A stretch of 64,000 nucleotides of DNA from Salegentibacter mishustinae (GTDB lineage Bacteria > Bacteroidota > Bacteroidia > Flavobacteriales > Flavobacteriaceae), in the NCBI RefSeq assembly GCF_002900095.1, contig NZ_LLKN01000002.1, positions 1,302,001-1,366,000 of the forward strand, given 5' to 3'. The translations under genes were made by a program, and so were the position numbers. The notes beneath the pieces are model-generated. The model had not been told where the DNA came from. It saw nothing but the letters and a program-made list of their open reading frames with translations, and did not search any database. Below, piece by piece: positions 7,492-15,610 of the stretch (positions are counted from its first letter, which is position 1; every line of letters begins with the position of its first letter).

Positions 7492-8337
7492 ATGATAAAT
7501 CTAGACGGAAATTTAGTAGAGGAAAATAAAGCATCACTTTCGATAACCAATCGTGGATTTGCCTATGGAGATGCTGTTTTTGAAACCATTCGCGTAATTA
7601 GCGGAAAAATAATGTTCTGGGAAGATCATTATTTCAGGTTAATGGCTTCAATGCGCATCATGCGAATGGAGATTCCTGCAAATTTTTCTCCTGAATTTCT
7701 CGAAGAAGAAATTTTAGATCTAGTAAAAGAAAATGGCCTGGATACCACTGCAGCGCGTGTGAAATTTTCGGCCTATCGTAAAGAGGGCGGCTACTATAGA
7801 CCTGCTACTCGTGAAATTGGATTTATTATTACTACAGAAGAACTTGCAGACGCATTTTATTTGCTGAACGAAGAAGATTATGAAGTTGAGCTCTTTAAAG
7901 ATCATTATATAACCAGTGGATTATTTTCTACCATTAAATCGAATAATCGCGCTATTAATGTTCTTGGAAGTATTTTCGCTTCAGAAAACGGGTATGAAAA
8001 CTGTTTCCTGATTAACGAAAAGAAAAACGTAGTGGAAGCCCTTAACGGAAATCTTTTTCTCGTAAAAGGTGATAAGATCAAAACCCCACCGTTAACAGAC
8101 GGTGCATTAAACGGGATTACCAGGAAAAAGCTGCTTGAAATAATTAAGACCATACCCGATCTAACTTTAGAAGAAACTTCAATTTCTCCTTTTGAGCTTC
8201 AAAAAGCCGATGAATTGTTTATCACTAATGTGATTACAGGAATTCAACCGATAACTAAATATCGTAAAAAGAAATTTGAGAATAAAATAGCTAAAGATCT
8301 GCTTTCAAAATTAAATGTAAAAGCAAGATTAGGTTAA
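7492..8337 (+). CDS. Class IV PLP-dependent aminotransferase / aminodeoxychorismate lyase-like
   Basis: The 281-residue protein is a fold-type IV PLP enzyme. The N-terminal NRGFAYGDAVFETIR motif (20-34) and the Schiff-base lysine K149 in STIKSNNR are present, as is the family E-x-x-x-G-N-L-F segment (EALNGNLFLV). This family covers branched-chain and D-amino-acid transaminases and 4-amino-4-deoxychorismate lyase (PabC, folate synthesis). The short length and the YR.GGYYRP segment resemble flavobacterial PabC-like proteins, but the substrate cannot be fixed from sequence. The stop overlaps the convergent yqgE stop. Confidence 0.85.
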   Translation: MINLDGNLVEENKASLSITNRGFAYGDAVFETIRVISGKIMFWEDHYFRLMASMRIMRMEIPANFSPEFLEEEILDLVKENGLDTTAARVKFSAYRKEGGYYRPATREIGFIITTEELADAFYLLNEEDYEVELFKDHYITSGLFSTIKSNNRAINVLGSIFASENGYENCFLINEKKNVVEALNGNLFLVKGDKIKTPPLTDGALNGITRKKLLEIIKTIPDLTLEETSISPFELQKADELFITNVITGIQPITKYRKKKFENKIAKDLLSKLNVKARLG

Positions 8338-8894
8338 TTATAGCTTGGGTTTTCTGGTGCGTTAGACCATAATATATATTCTCCGCCCAGTTGCATCATT
8401 TTATCTTTCCAAAAAGAACGGTAAGGACGCTCTATAATGTCTTTTGTATCTTCATTGGTGGTAATGATCCAGGAATGTGAATTTAGTTCTTCGTTTAACT
8501 GGTTAGCGTCCCAACCGGAATATCCCAAAAAGAATCGAATCTCTTTTTCGCTAATTAAGCCTTGATTAATTAGTTCTGTAACCACATCAAAATTGCCACC
8601 CCAATAAATGCCATTCGCTATTTCTACGCTTTGCGGAATAAGATCTGGTATTTTGTGAATAAAGTAAAGATTGTCCTGTTCTACCGGGCCGCCGTTATAG
8701 ATCTTAAAGTTAGCAGAGAGATCGGGAACAAGATCTTTTAAAGTGAAGTCCAGCACTTTGTTGAGTATAAAACCTACAGAACCCGCCTCAGAATGCTCGG
8801 CAAGTAGCACCACAGAGCGGTTAAATGCAACATCTCCAATTATAGATGGTTCTGCTACCAATAGATGGCCTTTGGTTGGTTTTAAAGCGATCAT
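8334..8894 (-). CDS. YqgE/AlgH family protein
   Basis: The 186-residue DUF179 protein has the conserved start KGHLLVAEP...D..F.RSVVLL..H...G..GFILN and a central GGP motif (YNGGPVEQD), followed by the LGYSGWDANQL segment. AlgH/YqgE proteins are widespread and small, and their molecular role is not settled. No signal peptide or membrane segment is seen. It is monocistronic and lies between the aminotransferase and HU genes. Confidence 0.93.
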   Translation of the reverse strand: MIALKPTKGHLLVAEPSIIGDVAFNRSVVLLAEHSEAGSVGFILNKVLDFTLKDLVPDLSANFKIYNGGPVEQDNLYFIHKIPDLIPQSVEIANGIYWGGNFDVVTELINQGLISEKEIRFFLGYSGWDANQLNEELNSHSWIITTNEDTKDIIERPYRSFWKDKMMQLGGEYILWSNAPENPSYN

Positions 8895-8969
8895 TTTAGC
8901 GTAGTTTTACTCTAAGCTACCATTTATTTAAAAAAAATCAAATAAAATGCTAAAGTATTTTCATTAAAA

Positions 8970-8991
8970 AAGCCTCCCATAGAGGAGGCTT
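8970..8991 (-). terminator. Intrinsic terminator of the HU gene
   Basis: The minus strand reads AAGCCTCC, a 6-base loop, then GGAGGCTT followed by a run of T. It lies 25 bases beyond the HU stop codon. Confidence 0.9.
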
Positions 8992-9015
8992 CCAATGTTT
9001 TACTAATACAAATTA

Positions 9016-9288
9016 TTAGTTTACAGCTTTTTGTAAATCTGCACCGGCTTTAAATTTCACTACATTTTTAGCAGCAATTTTAATAGTTTTTCCGGTTTGT
9101 GGGTTTCTTCCTTCACGGGCAGCTCTTTTAGAAACTGACCAAGATCCAAATCCTACTAAAGAAACGCGATCTCCTTTTTTAAGAGAACCTTCTACGTTTT
9201 CCAAGAAAGATTCCAGGGCTTTTTTTGCTGCTGCTTTAGAAATTCCAGCATTTTCAGCCATTGCGTCGATTAAATCTGTTTTGTTCAT
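9016..9288 (-). CDS. hup: HU-family DNA-binding protein
   Basis: The 90-residue protein is a complete HU/IHF fold. It has the helical body [26 protein letters not shown], the beta-arm with [21 protein letters not shown] and the C-terminal helix. It is a nucleoid-associated dimer that binds and bends DNA with little sequence preference. It is monocistronic, with its own strong promoter and terminator, consistent with high expression. It is HU rather than IHF because of its standard length and lack of specificity features. Confidence 0.96.
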   Translation of the reverse strand: MNKTDLIDAMAENAGISKAAAKKALESFLENVEGSLKKGDRVSLVGFGSWSVSKRAAREGRNPQTGKTIKIAAKNVVKFKAGADLQKAVN

Positions 9289-9339
9289 AATTTGAATTTT
9301 AAATAAATTGTTGGTTAAACATTCTGTTAAATTGCTCTA

Positions 9340-9370
9340 CAAATTTATATGGAATTCTCGGCCGTGCAAG
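9340..9370 (-). promoter_or_regulatory. Promoter of the HU gene
   Basis: On the minus strand CTTG (9370-9367), 19 bases, then TAAATTTG (9347-9340), a near-perfect Bacteroidota promoter. The predicted leader is about 45 bases long. Confidence 0.82.
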
Positions 9371-9473
9371 TAATATCAAGGGAAATGCAGGATATTGTTA
9401 ATAAGTCGGTCATTTTGTTAATAAACAAGTCTCGATTTAGTTGATTTTTTACCGTTTCAGTAACCATAAGGCC

Positions 9474-10421
9474 TTAGAGGAATTTTGCTCCTTTTGAAAA
9501 ATCGTAACCGTTTAAAAGCGATTTTACATCCATCTTTCGTTTTCCGGGAAGTTGTAATTCTTCAATTATAAGATAACCTCCCTCTGTTGCTACCTTCAGC
9601 TTTTTATCTTCAACTAGAATACTTCCATTTTCTAAAGAATGACTGGCAATTTCTTTTTTACAATGATAGATCTTAACTTTTTCTTCTTTTCCATGGTTAA
9701 ACAAAATAGACCAGGCTGCCGGATAAGGGTTGAGCCCGCGAATTAGGTTATAGATTTGATCTAATGAATCGTCCCAATTAATCTTCGTATTCTCTTTATT
9801 AAGCTTTGGCGCGTCTTTTAGTAACTGGTCAAATGGCTGCGGAGTGGGGGTGAGGTTACCTTTCTCTATAAGCTCCAAAGTTTCAACTACCACTCCAGCT
9901 CCTAATTCCATTAGCTTATCATGGAGTTCTCCAACGCTTTCTTCTGCAGCTATATTTATTTCCTTCTGAAGGATCATTGCTCCAGTATCAATTTTTTCAT
10001 CTAGAAAAAAAGTAGAAACGCCGGTTTTTTTCTCGTTATTGATAATAGCCCAGTTAATTGGCGCCGCACCCCGATATTGCGGAAGCAGGGAAGCATGTAG
10101 ATTAAAAGTGCCAAATTGTGGCAAATCCCAAACCACCTTAGGTAACATTCTAAAAGCAACTACTACCTGTACATTGGGATCTAGAGCTTTTAATTCGTCA
10201 ATAAAAGCTCCATCTTTTAGATTTGTTGGCTGCAACACTTTTAAACCTTTGCTTATCGCGAATTTTTTAACCGGGCTTTCCTGTAATTTTCTTCCTCTAC
10301 CTGCGGGTTTATCGGGAGCGGTAATTACACCAACTACATTATAATTTGCGTCTAATATACTTTCCAGGCTGGCCACGGCAAAATCTGGCGTGCCCATAAA
10401 TACTATTCTCAATGATCTCAT
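9474..10421 (-). CDS. fmt: Methionyl-tRNA formyltransferase
   Basis: The 315-residue enzyme formylates initiator Met-tRNA using 10-formyl-tetrahydrofolate. The formyltransferase domain (about 1-205) starts with IVFMGTPDFAVASLE and has the catalytic N107/H109 in FNLHASLLPQYRGAAPI and the Asp in DTGAM. The C-terminal OB-like domain (about 210-315) is complete. Its ATG overlaps the recQ stop (TAATG), so the two are translationally coupled as the last gene of a three-gene operon. Confidence 0.97.
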   Translation of the reverse strand: MRSLRIVFMGTPDFAVASLESILDANYNVVGVITAPDKPAGRGRKLQESPVKKFAISKGLKVLQPTNLKDGAFIDELKALDPNVQVVVAFRMLPKVVWDLPQFGTFNLHASLLPQYRGAAPINWAIINNEKKTGVSTFFLDEKIDTGAMILQKEINIAAEESVGELHDKLMELGAGVVVETLELIEKGNLTPTPQPFDQLLKDAPKLNKENTKINWDDSLDQIYNLIRGLNPYPAAWSILFNHGKEEKVKIYHCKKEIASHSLENGSILVEDKKLKVATEGGYLIIEELQLPGKRKMDVKSLLNGYDFSKGAKFL

Positions 10422-12322
10422 TAATTATTAATTTTATAGCTATTCCCTGATTCACGGGAAATTAATTCTTTATCTAATAATAAGCGTAATACTTCTAAAA
10501 CCTGGTCTTCCGGATAATTTATTGCTTCAGTAAGTTCGCGGGAAGAAGCTTTAGAGGTTTTTAAAACTTTCATAATTTCCAGGTAAATAGCGTTTTTAAG
10601 CTCCCTGGTTAGCGGTGCTATTTGTTTTTGACAAACCGAACAAATACCGCAGTTTTCAGTTTTTTCCTCTCCAAAATAAGCTAAAAGTTGTTTACTGCGG
10701 CAAATTTTATCGTTTTCTAAATAGCTTAAGACCGCATCAATTTTTTCTTTTTTAGATTTATTATGCTGTTTTATGTAGGGTGCAAGCGGAAAAATAACCG
10801 AATCGTCTTCCCTTGGAACCAAAAATAGCACAGTAGCATCATGTTCGGCATAAACATATTCCAAAACCTGGACTTTTTCTAATTCTTCAAGATATTTAAG
10901 TGCTGTTCTTTGATCGGTATTAGATTTTTTGCAAACCGAAGCCAGATCTATATTCGTTTTGTTTTCTAAAATTCCGCCATAGGTTCTTAAAAGAGCCTTG
11001 ACAAAGTTTTCGTATTTCTGGTTCTGGTCTAAATAAAACTGAAGCTGTTTTCCTGAAACCGTAAAATGTATACTTGTTTTTTTATGAAATTCCTTTGAAA
11101 GTTTTAATACGCTGCACCGGTCTAAAAGCTGAAGTACTTCGTAAGTTTTAGAAAACGGAAGTTCATATTGAGCACAAAATTCAGAAAAACTAAAATTATG
11201 TTCGGTTTGCTCCCCTTCGCCATAAGCGATCCTGAAATAGGTGTTTAGTTTTTTATAAACCAGTTTTACATCTTCCAGCTGCGGTAAATTTGCAAGGAAC
11301 TGATTTTTTAAAATAGGAATATCGCTCTTATTGGTTAAAATAGTGGCGATCGCTTTTTTTCCATCTCTCCCGGCACGGCCGGCTTCCTGAAAATAACTTT
11401 CTAAAGATTCCGGAAGATTAAGATGAATAACCTGCCGTACATCGGCTTTGTCTATTCCCATTCCAAAAGCGGTGGTGGCCACCATGATCTGATGTTTATT
11501 TTCTAGCCAGTCGCTAAGTCTTTTCGTCTTTTCTTTTGGTTGTAATCCGCCGTGAAAGGCATCAGCTTTAAAGTTTTTTTTATTTAATAGATCAGCAATT
11601 TCAAGGCTGGCTTTCCGACTTCTTACATAGATTATCGCAGGCTCGTTTTTGTTATTCAATAGTTGATCCAGGCGATAATATTTATCTTCAGCTTTTAGTA
11701 CATTATAAGCTAAGTTGGCCCGGTAGAAGGAGTCTTTGAGGACTTCTATATTTTCAAGTTCCAACTCTTTCACAATGTCTTTAACTACGCCCGGGGTTGC
11801 AGTGGCGGTAAGCGCAATAAATGGTGTGCTGGGTTTTAAGTCTTTTAATTGAGAAATATTGCGATAAGCCGGTCTAAAATCATGACCCCATTGCGAAATA
11901 CAGTGGGCTTCATCTACAGCAATAAGGTTAACATTCATCAACTTAATGCGTTCCTGCACTAGATCTTGTTGAAGCCTTTCAGGAGATAAATAGAGAAATT
12001 TATAATTTCCGTAGATACAATTATCAAGAGCAGCATCTAGATCGCGATAGGTCATTCCGCCGGTTAAAGCCATTGCTTTGATACCTTTTTGCTGAAGCGC
12101 GTTCACCTGGTCTTCCATTAAAGCCACAAGAGGAGAAACTACTATACAAATTCCTTCCTGCATTAACGCAGGGATCTGGAAGCAAAGCGATTTTCCGCCT
12201 CCGGTAGGCATTAAGGCAAGCACATTTTTTTGCTCCAGGAGTTTCTCAATTACGGGTTCCTGCAGCGGCCTAAAGGACGAATGTCCCCAGTATTTTTTTA
12301 ATATGTGATGTGCATCCTGCAA
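10421..12322 (-). CDS. recQ: ATP-dependent DNA helicase RecQ
   Basis: The 633-residue RecQ helicase has Walker A MPTGGGKS at 38-45, DEAH at 137-140 with the aromatic-rich loop CISQWGHDFRP, a helicase C domain with the QEAGRAGRDG motif VI, and the zinc-binding four-Cys segment (CRSK...CGICSVC). A winged helix lies between. The extreme C-terminus reads as a small wHTH (SSRELTEAINYPEDQVLEVL) rather than a clear HRDC domain. It unwinds DNA 3'-5' in recombination and repair. It starts 5 bases after the upstream AAA gene and overlaps fmt. Confidence 0.96.
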   Translation of the reverse strand: MQDAHHILKKYWGHSSFRPLQEPVIEKLLEQKNVLALMPTGGGKSLCFQIPALMQEGICIVVSPLVALMEDQVNALQQKGIKAMALTGGMTYRDLDAALDNCIYGNYKFLYLSPERLQQDLVQERIKLMNVNLIAVDEAHCISQWGHDFRPAYRNISQLKDLKPSTPFIALTATATPGVVKDIVKELELENIEVLKDSFYRANLAYNVLKAEDKYYRLDQLLNNKNEPAIIYVRSRKASLEIADLLNKKNFKADAFHGGLQPKEKTKRLSDWLENKHQIMVATTAFGMGIDKADVRQVIHLNLPESLESYFQEAGRAGRDGKKAIATILTNKSDIPILKNQFLANLPQLEDVKLVYKKLNTYFRIAYGEGEQTEHNFSFSEFCAQYELPFSKTYEVLQLLDRCSVLKLSKEFHKKTSIHFTVSGKQLQFYLDQNQKYENFVKALLRTYGGILENKTNIDLASVCKKSNTDQRTALKYLEELEKVQVLEYVYAEHDATVLFLVPREDDSVIFPLAPYIKQHNKSKKEKIDAVLSYLENDKICRSKQLLAYFGEEKTENCGICSVCQKQIAPLTRELKNAIYLEIMKVLKTSKASSRELTEAINYPEDQVLEVLRLLLDKELISRESGNSYKINN

Positions 12323-12327
12323 ATAGC

Positions 12328-12864
12328 TTATTCAATTTGATTTAAAATAAACTGAGTTCTTTCAATAATTGAGGTTTTAGGGACTTCAATGGGGTTGTAA
12401 CCGTAAGTTTTATATGTTTCAAAAAGATATTTTGAAATTAGACTGGCTTCTTTAAAAGATTCGTAACGCTCGTTATCACTCTGATAAATTTCCTCCCAGG
12501 GCGGTAAAAAGAATATTTTATCGTAAGTATATTCTGTACAGGCATCAGTAAAATATGTAGAATACTCTGTTTTAAAATAATCCATATATGCCAAAACATC
12601 TGGAATGCCGCGATCTATAAATATAGTAGAAGTAGGGATCATATCGGCTTCCCTGTGCTGAATTTTTCGTCCTTCCAGTAACTTTTCGCTAAATAGCACT
12701 GGTTTTTCGAGAAATAACTGAGCAATTCCCTGTTTTTGTGCTTCTAAGGTTACCTGCCGGGAAATCTCATGCAGGCATTCGTGCCCGTGTTTTTCCAGTT
12801 GGCGAATTATTGAAGACTTCCCTGTACCGGGGCCGCCGGTAATTACTATTTTTTGTTTTTTCAC
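12328..12864 (-). CDS. AAA_28-type P-loop ATPase
   Basis: The 178-residue single-domain P-loop protein has Walker A TGGPGTGKSS at about 9-18, a RHE.SRQ-like segment (LHEISRQVTLEAQ) and an IDRG motif (FIDRGIPDVLAYMD). These match the AAA_28/NadR-C-like kinase fold seen in Ttd14 and nicotinamide-riboside-kinase-like proteins. The substrate is unknown. It is the first gene of the operon with recQ and fmt. A kinase of a small molecule is the simplest guess. Confidence 0.75.
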   Translation of the reverse strand: MKKQKIVITGGPGTGKSSIIRQLEKHGHECLHEISRQVTLEAQKQGIAQLFLEKPVLFSEKLLEGRKIQHREADMIPTSTIFIDRGIPDVLAYMDYFKTEYSTYFTDACTEYTYDKIFFLPPWEEIYQSDNERYESFKEASLISKYLFETYKTYGYNPIEVPKTSIIERTQFILNQIE

Positions 12865-12915
12865 GCTGCAAATTTCGACATTTGAAATTGATTATAAAAA
12901 TGTATTCAATCCATG

Positions 12916-12923
12916 TATCTTTG
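12916..12923 (+). promoter_or_regulatory. -7 element upstream of the DUF493 gene
   Basis: TATCTTTG matches TAnnTTTG, 25 bases before the ATG. A TTG lies about 25 bases further upstream, longer than the usual spacing, so only the -7 box is claimed. Confidence 0.5.
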
Positions 12924-12948
12924 CAAACTAAATTTAAGTTAGAAAATT

Positions 12949-13242
12949 ATGAGTGGAGCGAAAGATCAGGAAGAGTTTTATAGCAAATTAAAGTCGCAAT
13001 TGCAGGAAACATCTCTTTGGCCATCTGAGTATCTTTATAAATTTATAGTACCAACAAAGTCAAATCAGGTGAAAACTATTGAAGATATTTTTGATAATAT
13101 GGGAGCTGTAATAACTACTAAAAAATCAAAAAAGGGAACGTATATAAGCACTTCTGTAAATGTGCGAATGAAAAATCCTGATGCTGTAATTGAAAAATAT
13201 AAGGAAGTTGCAAATAAAGTGGAAGGAGTGATTTCCCTTTAA
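12949..13242 (+). CDS. DUF493 family protein (YbeD-like)
   Basis: The 97-residue protein has the ferredoxin-like ACT-type fold of the DUF493/YbeD family, with the LWPSEYLYKFIVP start, a central helix, and ..KGTYISTSVNVRMKNPDAVIEKY..V.K..GV at the end. The family is small, soluble and of uncertain role, possibly allosteric. It is read divergently from the recQ operon and is apparently monocistronic. Confidence 0.88.
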   Translation: MSGAKDQEEFYSKLKSQLQETSLWPSEYLYKFIVPTKSNQVKTIEDIFDNMGAVITTKKSKKGTYISTSVNVRMKNPDAVIEKYKEVANKVEGVISL

Positions 13243-13521
13243 TCAATCTAGAAACAGTTGTAAATTATATTAAGCTAGTTCTGAGGAAAGAAATAAGTTT
13301 CAATTTCCTGAGCGAGCTTTAAATGGCCTTATTTTTTAAATTCTTAAAAATTTTATCTATCCCGATAATATTTAGTATTTTGCAGCGATTAACTTCTACA
13401 GTAAATTACCTCTCGGGGAAGCCTATGAGGCATTAAAGGGAAGATTTTTTGATTTTGAGCCTGAGCTCAAAGTATTTAAGTCTCGATTATCGAGTAAAGT
13501 ATCATCTTATAAATTTCAATT
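13243..13521 (+). promoter_or_regulatory. Structured leader upstream of the DUF4290-murA pair
   Basis: 279 bases without a gene. Two perfect small hairpins lie close to the next start: TTTGAGC-CTGA-GCTCAAA at 13454-13471 and CTCGA-TTA-TCGAG at 13482-13494. Upstream is an AT-rich stretch with TAGTATTTTGC near 13371-13382, a possible weak -7 element. The hairpins have no T-run, so they are not terminators. Confidence 0.4.
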
Positions 13522-14169
13522 TTGACACACGCATTAGAATATAACTCCGAAAGGAGCCACTTAATTATTCCTGAATACGGAAGACATCTTCAAAAAATGG
13601 TAGAGGAAGCCGTAGAAATTGAAGACGATAAAGAACGTAACCAGGTTGCGAAATCTATAATTGCCGTAATGGGTAATATGCAACCGCATCTACGTGATGT
13701 GCCAGATTTTCAGCATAAATTATGGGATCAGTTATTTATAATTAGTGATTTTAAACTTGATGTAGAATCACCTTTCCCTAAGCCTAGTAGAGAAATGCTG
13801 GAAGAGCGACCTGAAATGTTAGGTTATCCGCAGAATTTCCCAAAATATCGTTTCTACGGAAACAATATTAACCGTATGATCAACGAGGTTAAAGATTGGG
13901 AGGAAGGCCCTTTAAAAGAAGGTTTGGTTTTGACGATAGCCAACCATATGAAGAAATCTTACCTAAACTGGAATCGTGATGCAGTAGAAGATGATGTGAT
14001 CTTTGAACATCTTCGTGAACTTAGCGGCGGTAAAATTAATTTAAAGAATGCCGACGAAGATCTTAGCGATGCTTCCAGTCTTGTTAGAAATAAGAAGAAA
14101 CACAGCAGTAAAAACAATCATCCTAAAAAGTCCAACCGCAAAGGTGGAGGTGGACGTAAGCGCTACTAA
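13522..14169 (+). CDS. DUF4290 family protein
   Basis: The 215-residue protein is conserved in Bacteroidota and has no assigned function. It starts at TTG; no upstream ATG is in frame close by, and the conserved LEYNSERSHLIIPEYGRHLQKM segment begins only five residues in. The middle has PHLRDVPDFQHKLWDQL and the tail is a basic Lys/Arg/Gly-rich disordered region (NRKGGGGRKRY), which could contact nucleic acid. It sits 17 bases upstream of murA on the same strand, so the two are probably co-transcribed. Confidence 0.85.
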   Translation: MTHALEYNSERSHLIIPEYGRHLQKMVEEAVEIEDDKERNQVAKSIIAVMGNMQPHLRDVPDFQHKLWDQLFIISDFKLDVESPFPKPSREMLEERPEMLGYPQNFPKYRFYGNNINRMINEVKDWEEGPLKEGLVLTIANHMKKSYLNWNRDAVEDDVIFEHLRELSGGKINLKNADEDLSDASSLVRNKKKHSSKNNHPKKSNRKGGGGRKRY

Positions 14170-14186
14170 AAAAATACTTTACTTTC

Positions 14187-15500
14187 ATGGGAACTTTCCA
14201 AATTGAAGGCGGGCAGCAACTTAGTGGAGAAATTCAGCCGCAAGGAGCCAAAAACGAAGCCCTGCAAATTCTTTGTGCCGTATTATTAACTTCAGATGAA
14301 GTTGTTATCAATAATATTCCAGACATTCTGGATGTAAATAAATTAATTCAGCTCCTGGAAAACCTTGGAGTTAAGATCAAAAAGCTTGGAAAAGGAAGTT
14401 ATTCTTTTAAAAGTGATGATCTAAACCTTGATTATTTAAGCAGCGAACAATTTAAAAAAGACGGTAGCGGTTTACGAGGATCAATAATGATCGTAGGGCC
14501 ACTTTTAGCAAGATTTGGTAAAGGTTTTATTCCTAAGCCGGGTGGAGATAAAATTGGTAGAAGAAGACTGGATACACATTTTGAAGGATTCATAAAACTT
14601 GGTGCTAAGTTTAGATATAATAAAGAAGAGCGATTCTACGGTGTTGAAGCACCAAATGGATTAAAGGGAGACTTTATGCTTTTAGAAGAAGCTTCAGTTA
14701 CCGGAACCGCCAATATAGTAATGGCTGCCGTACTTGCCGAAGGAACTACTACTATTTATAATGCAGCCTGCGAACCTTATTTACAGCAACTTTGCACCAT
14801 GCTAAATTCAATGGGCGCTAAAATTAGTGGTGTTGGTTCTAATCTTTTAACTATTGAAGGAGTAGAGTCTTTAAAAGGTTGTGAACATCGAATTCTTCCA
14901 GATATGGTAGAAATAGGTTCCTGGATTGGGATGGCTGCAATGACCAAAAGCGAAATTACAATAAAGAATGTTCGCTGGGATATGCTGGGTATTATTCCAA
15001 CTACCTTTAGAAAATTAGGAATTACCATTGAGCGCAGGGAAGACGATATTTTTATTCCTGCACATACAAATGGCTACGAAGTACAAAGCTTTATAGATGG
15101 TTCTATAATGAATATTAGTGATGCGCCGTGGCCGGGATTTACACCAGATTTATTGAGTATTCTTCTGGTAGTGGCTACACAAGCTCGCGGAAGTGTACTA
15201 ATTCATCAAAAAATGTTTGAAAGCCGTTTATTCTTTGTGGATAAACTGATAGATATGGGCGCAAAGATTATTTTGTGTGATCCGCACCGTGCTACAGTAA
15301 TTGGCCATGACTTCCAGTCGCAGTTAAAAGCTACTACAATGACTTCACCAGATATTAGAGCAGGTATTTCTTTGCTTATTGCAGCGCTTTCAGCTAAAGG
15401 AACTTCTACGATTCATAATATTGAACAAATAGACAGAGGTTACGAAAATATAGATGAACGTCTTAAAGCCATTGGCGCCATAATAGAGCGAGTGGCTTAA
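14187..15500 (+). CDS. murA: UDP-N-acetylglucosamine 1-carboxyvinyltransferase
   Basis: The 437-residue enzyme transfers enolpyruvate from PEP to UDP-GlcNAc, the first committed step of peptidoglycan synthesis. Its two inside-out alpha/beta domains are complete (GAKNEALQILCAV at 20-32, ...DRGYENIDERLKAIGA at the end). The loop that carries the fosfomycin-reactive Cys in most bacteria (PGGC at 115 in E. coli) reads PGGDKIG here, so the residue is Asp121. Cys-to-Asp enzymes of this kind are active and resistant to fosfomycin. It is probably co-transcribed with the DUF4290 gene. Confidence 0.97.
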   Translation: MGTFQIEGGQQLSGEIQPQGAKNEALQILCAVLLTSDEVVINNIPDILDVNKLIQLLENLGVKIKKLGKGSYSFKSDDLNLDYLSSEQFKKDGSGLRGSIMIVGPLLARFGKGFIPKPGGDKIGRRRLDTHFEGFIKLGAKFRYNKEERFYGVEAPNGLKGDFMLLEEASVTGTANIVMAAVLAEGTTTIYNAACEPYLQQLCTMLNSMGAKISGVGSNLLTIEGVESLKGCEHRILPDMVEIGSWIGMAAMTKSEITIKNVRWDMLGIIPTTFRKLGITIERREDDIFIPAHTNGYEVQSFIDGSIMNISDAPWPGFTPDLLSILLVVATQARGSVLIHQKMFESRLFFVDKLIDMGAKIILCDPHRATVIGHDFQSQLKATTMTSPDIRAGISLLIAALSAKGTSTIHNIEQIDRGYENIDERLKAIGAIIERVA

Positions 15501-15559
15501 GGTCAAATTATTAAACCATAGATCTCCGAATAAATTTCGGATAATCATTAAACATAAAA

Positions 15560-15584
15560 AATCCGGATGATGATTCATCCGGAT
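15560..15584. terminator. Bidirectional terminator between murA and the convergent gene
   Basis: A perfect 11-bp inverted repeat (AATCCGGATGA / TCATCCGGATT) with a 3-base loop has a T-run on the plus side and an A-run (T on minus) on the other. It serves both convergent genes. Confidence 0.88.
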
Positions 15585-15610
15585 TTTTTTATGCGCTAAA
15601 GTGTAGGAAA

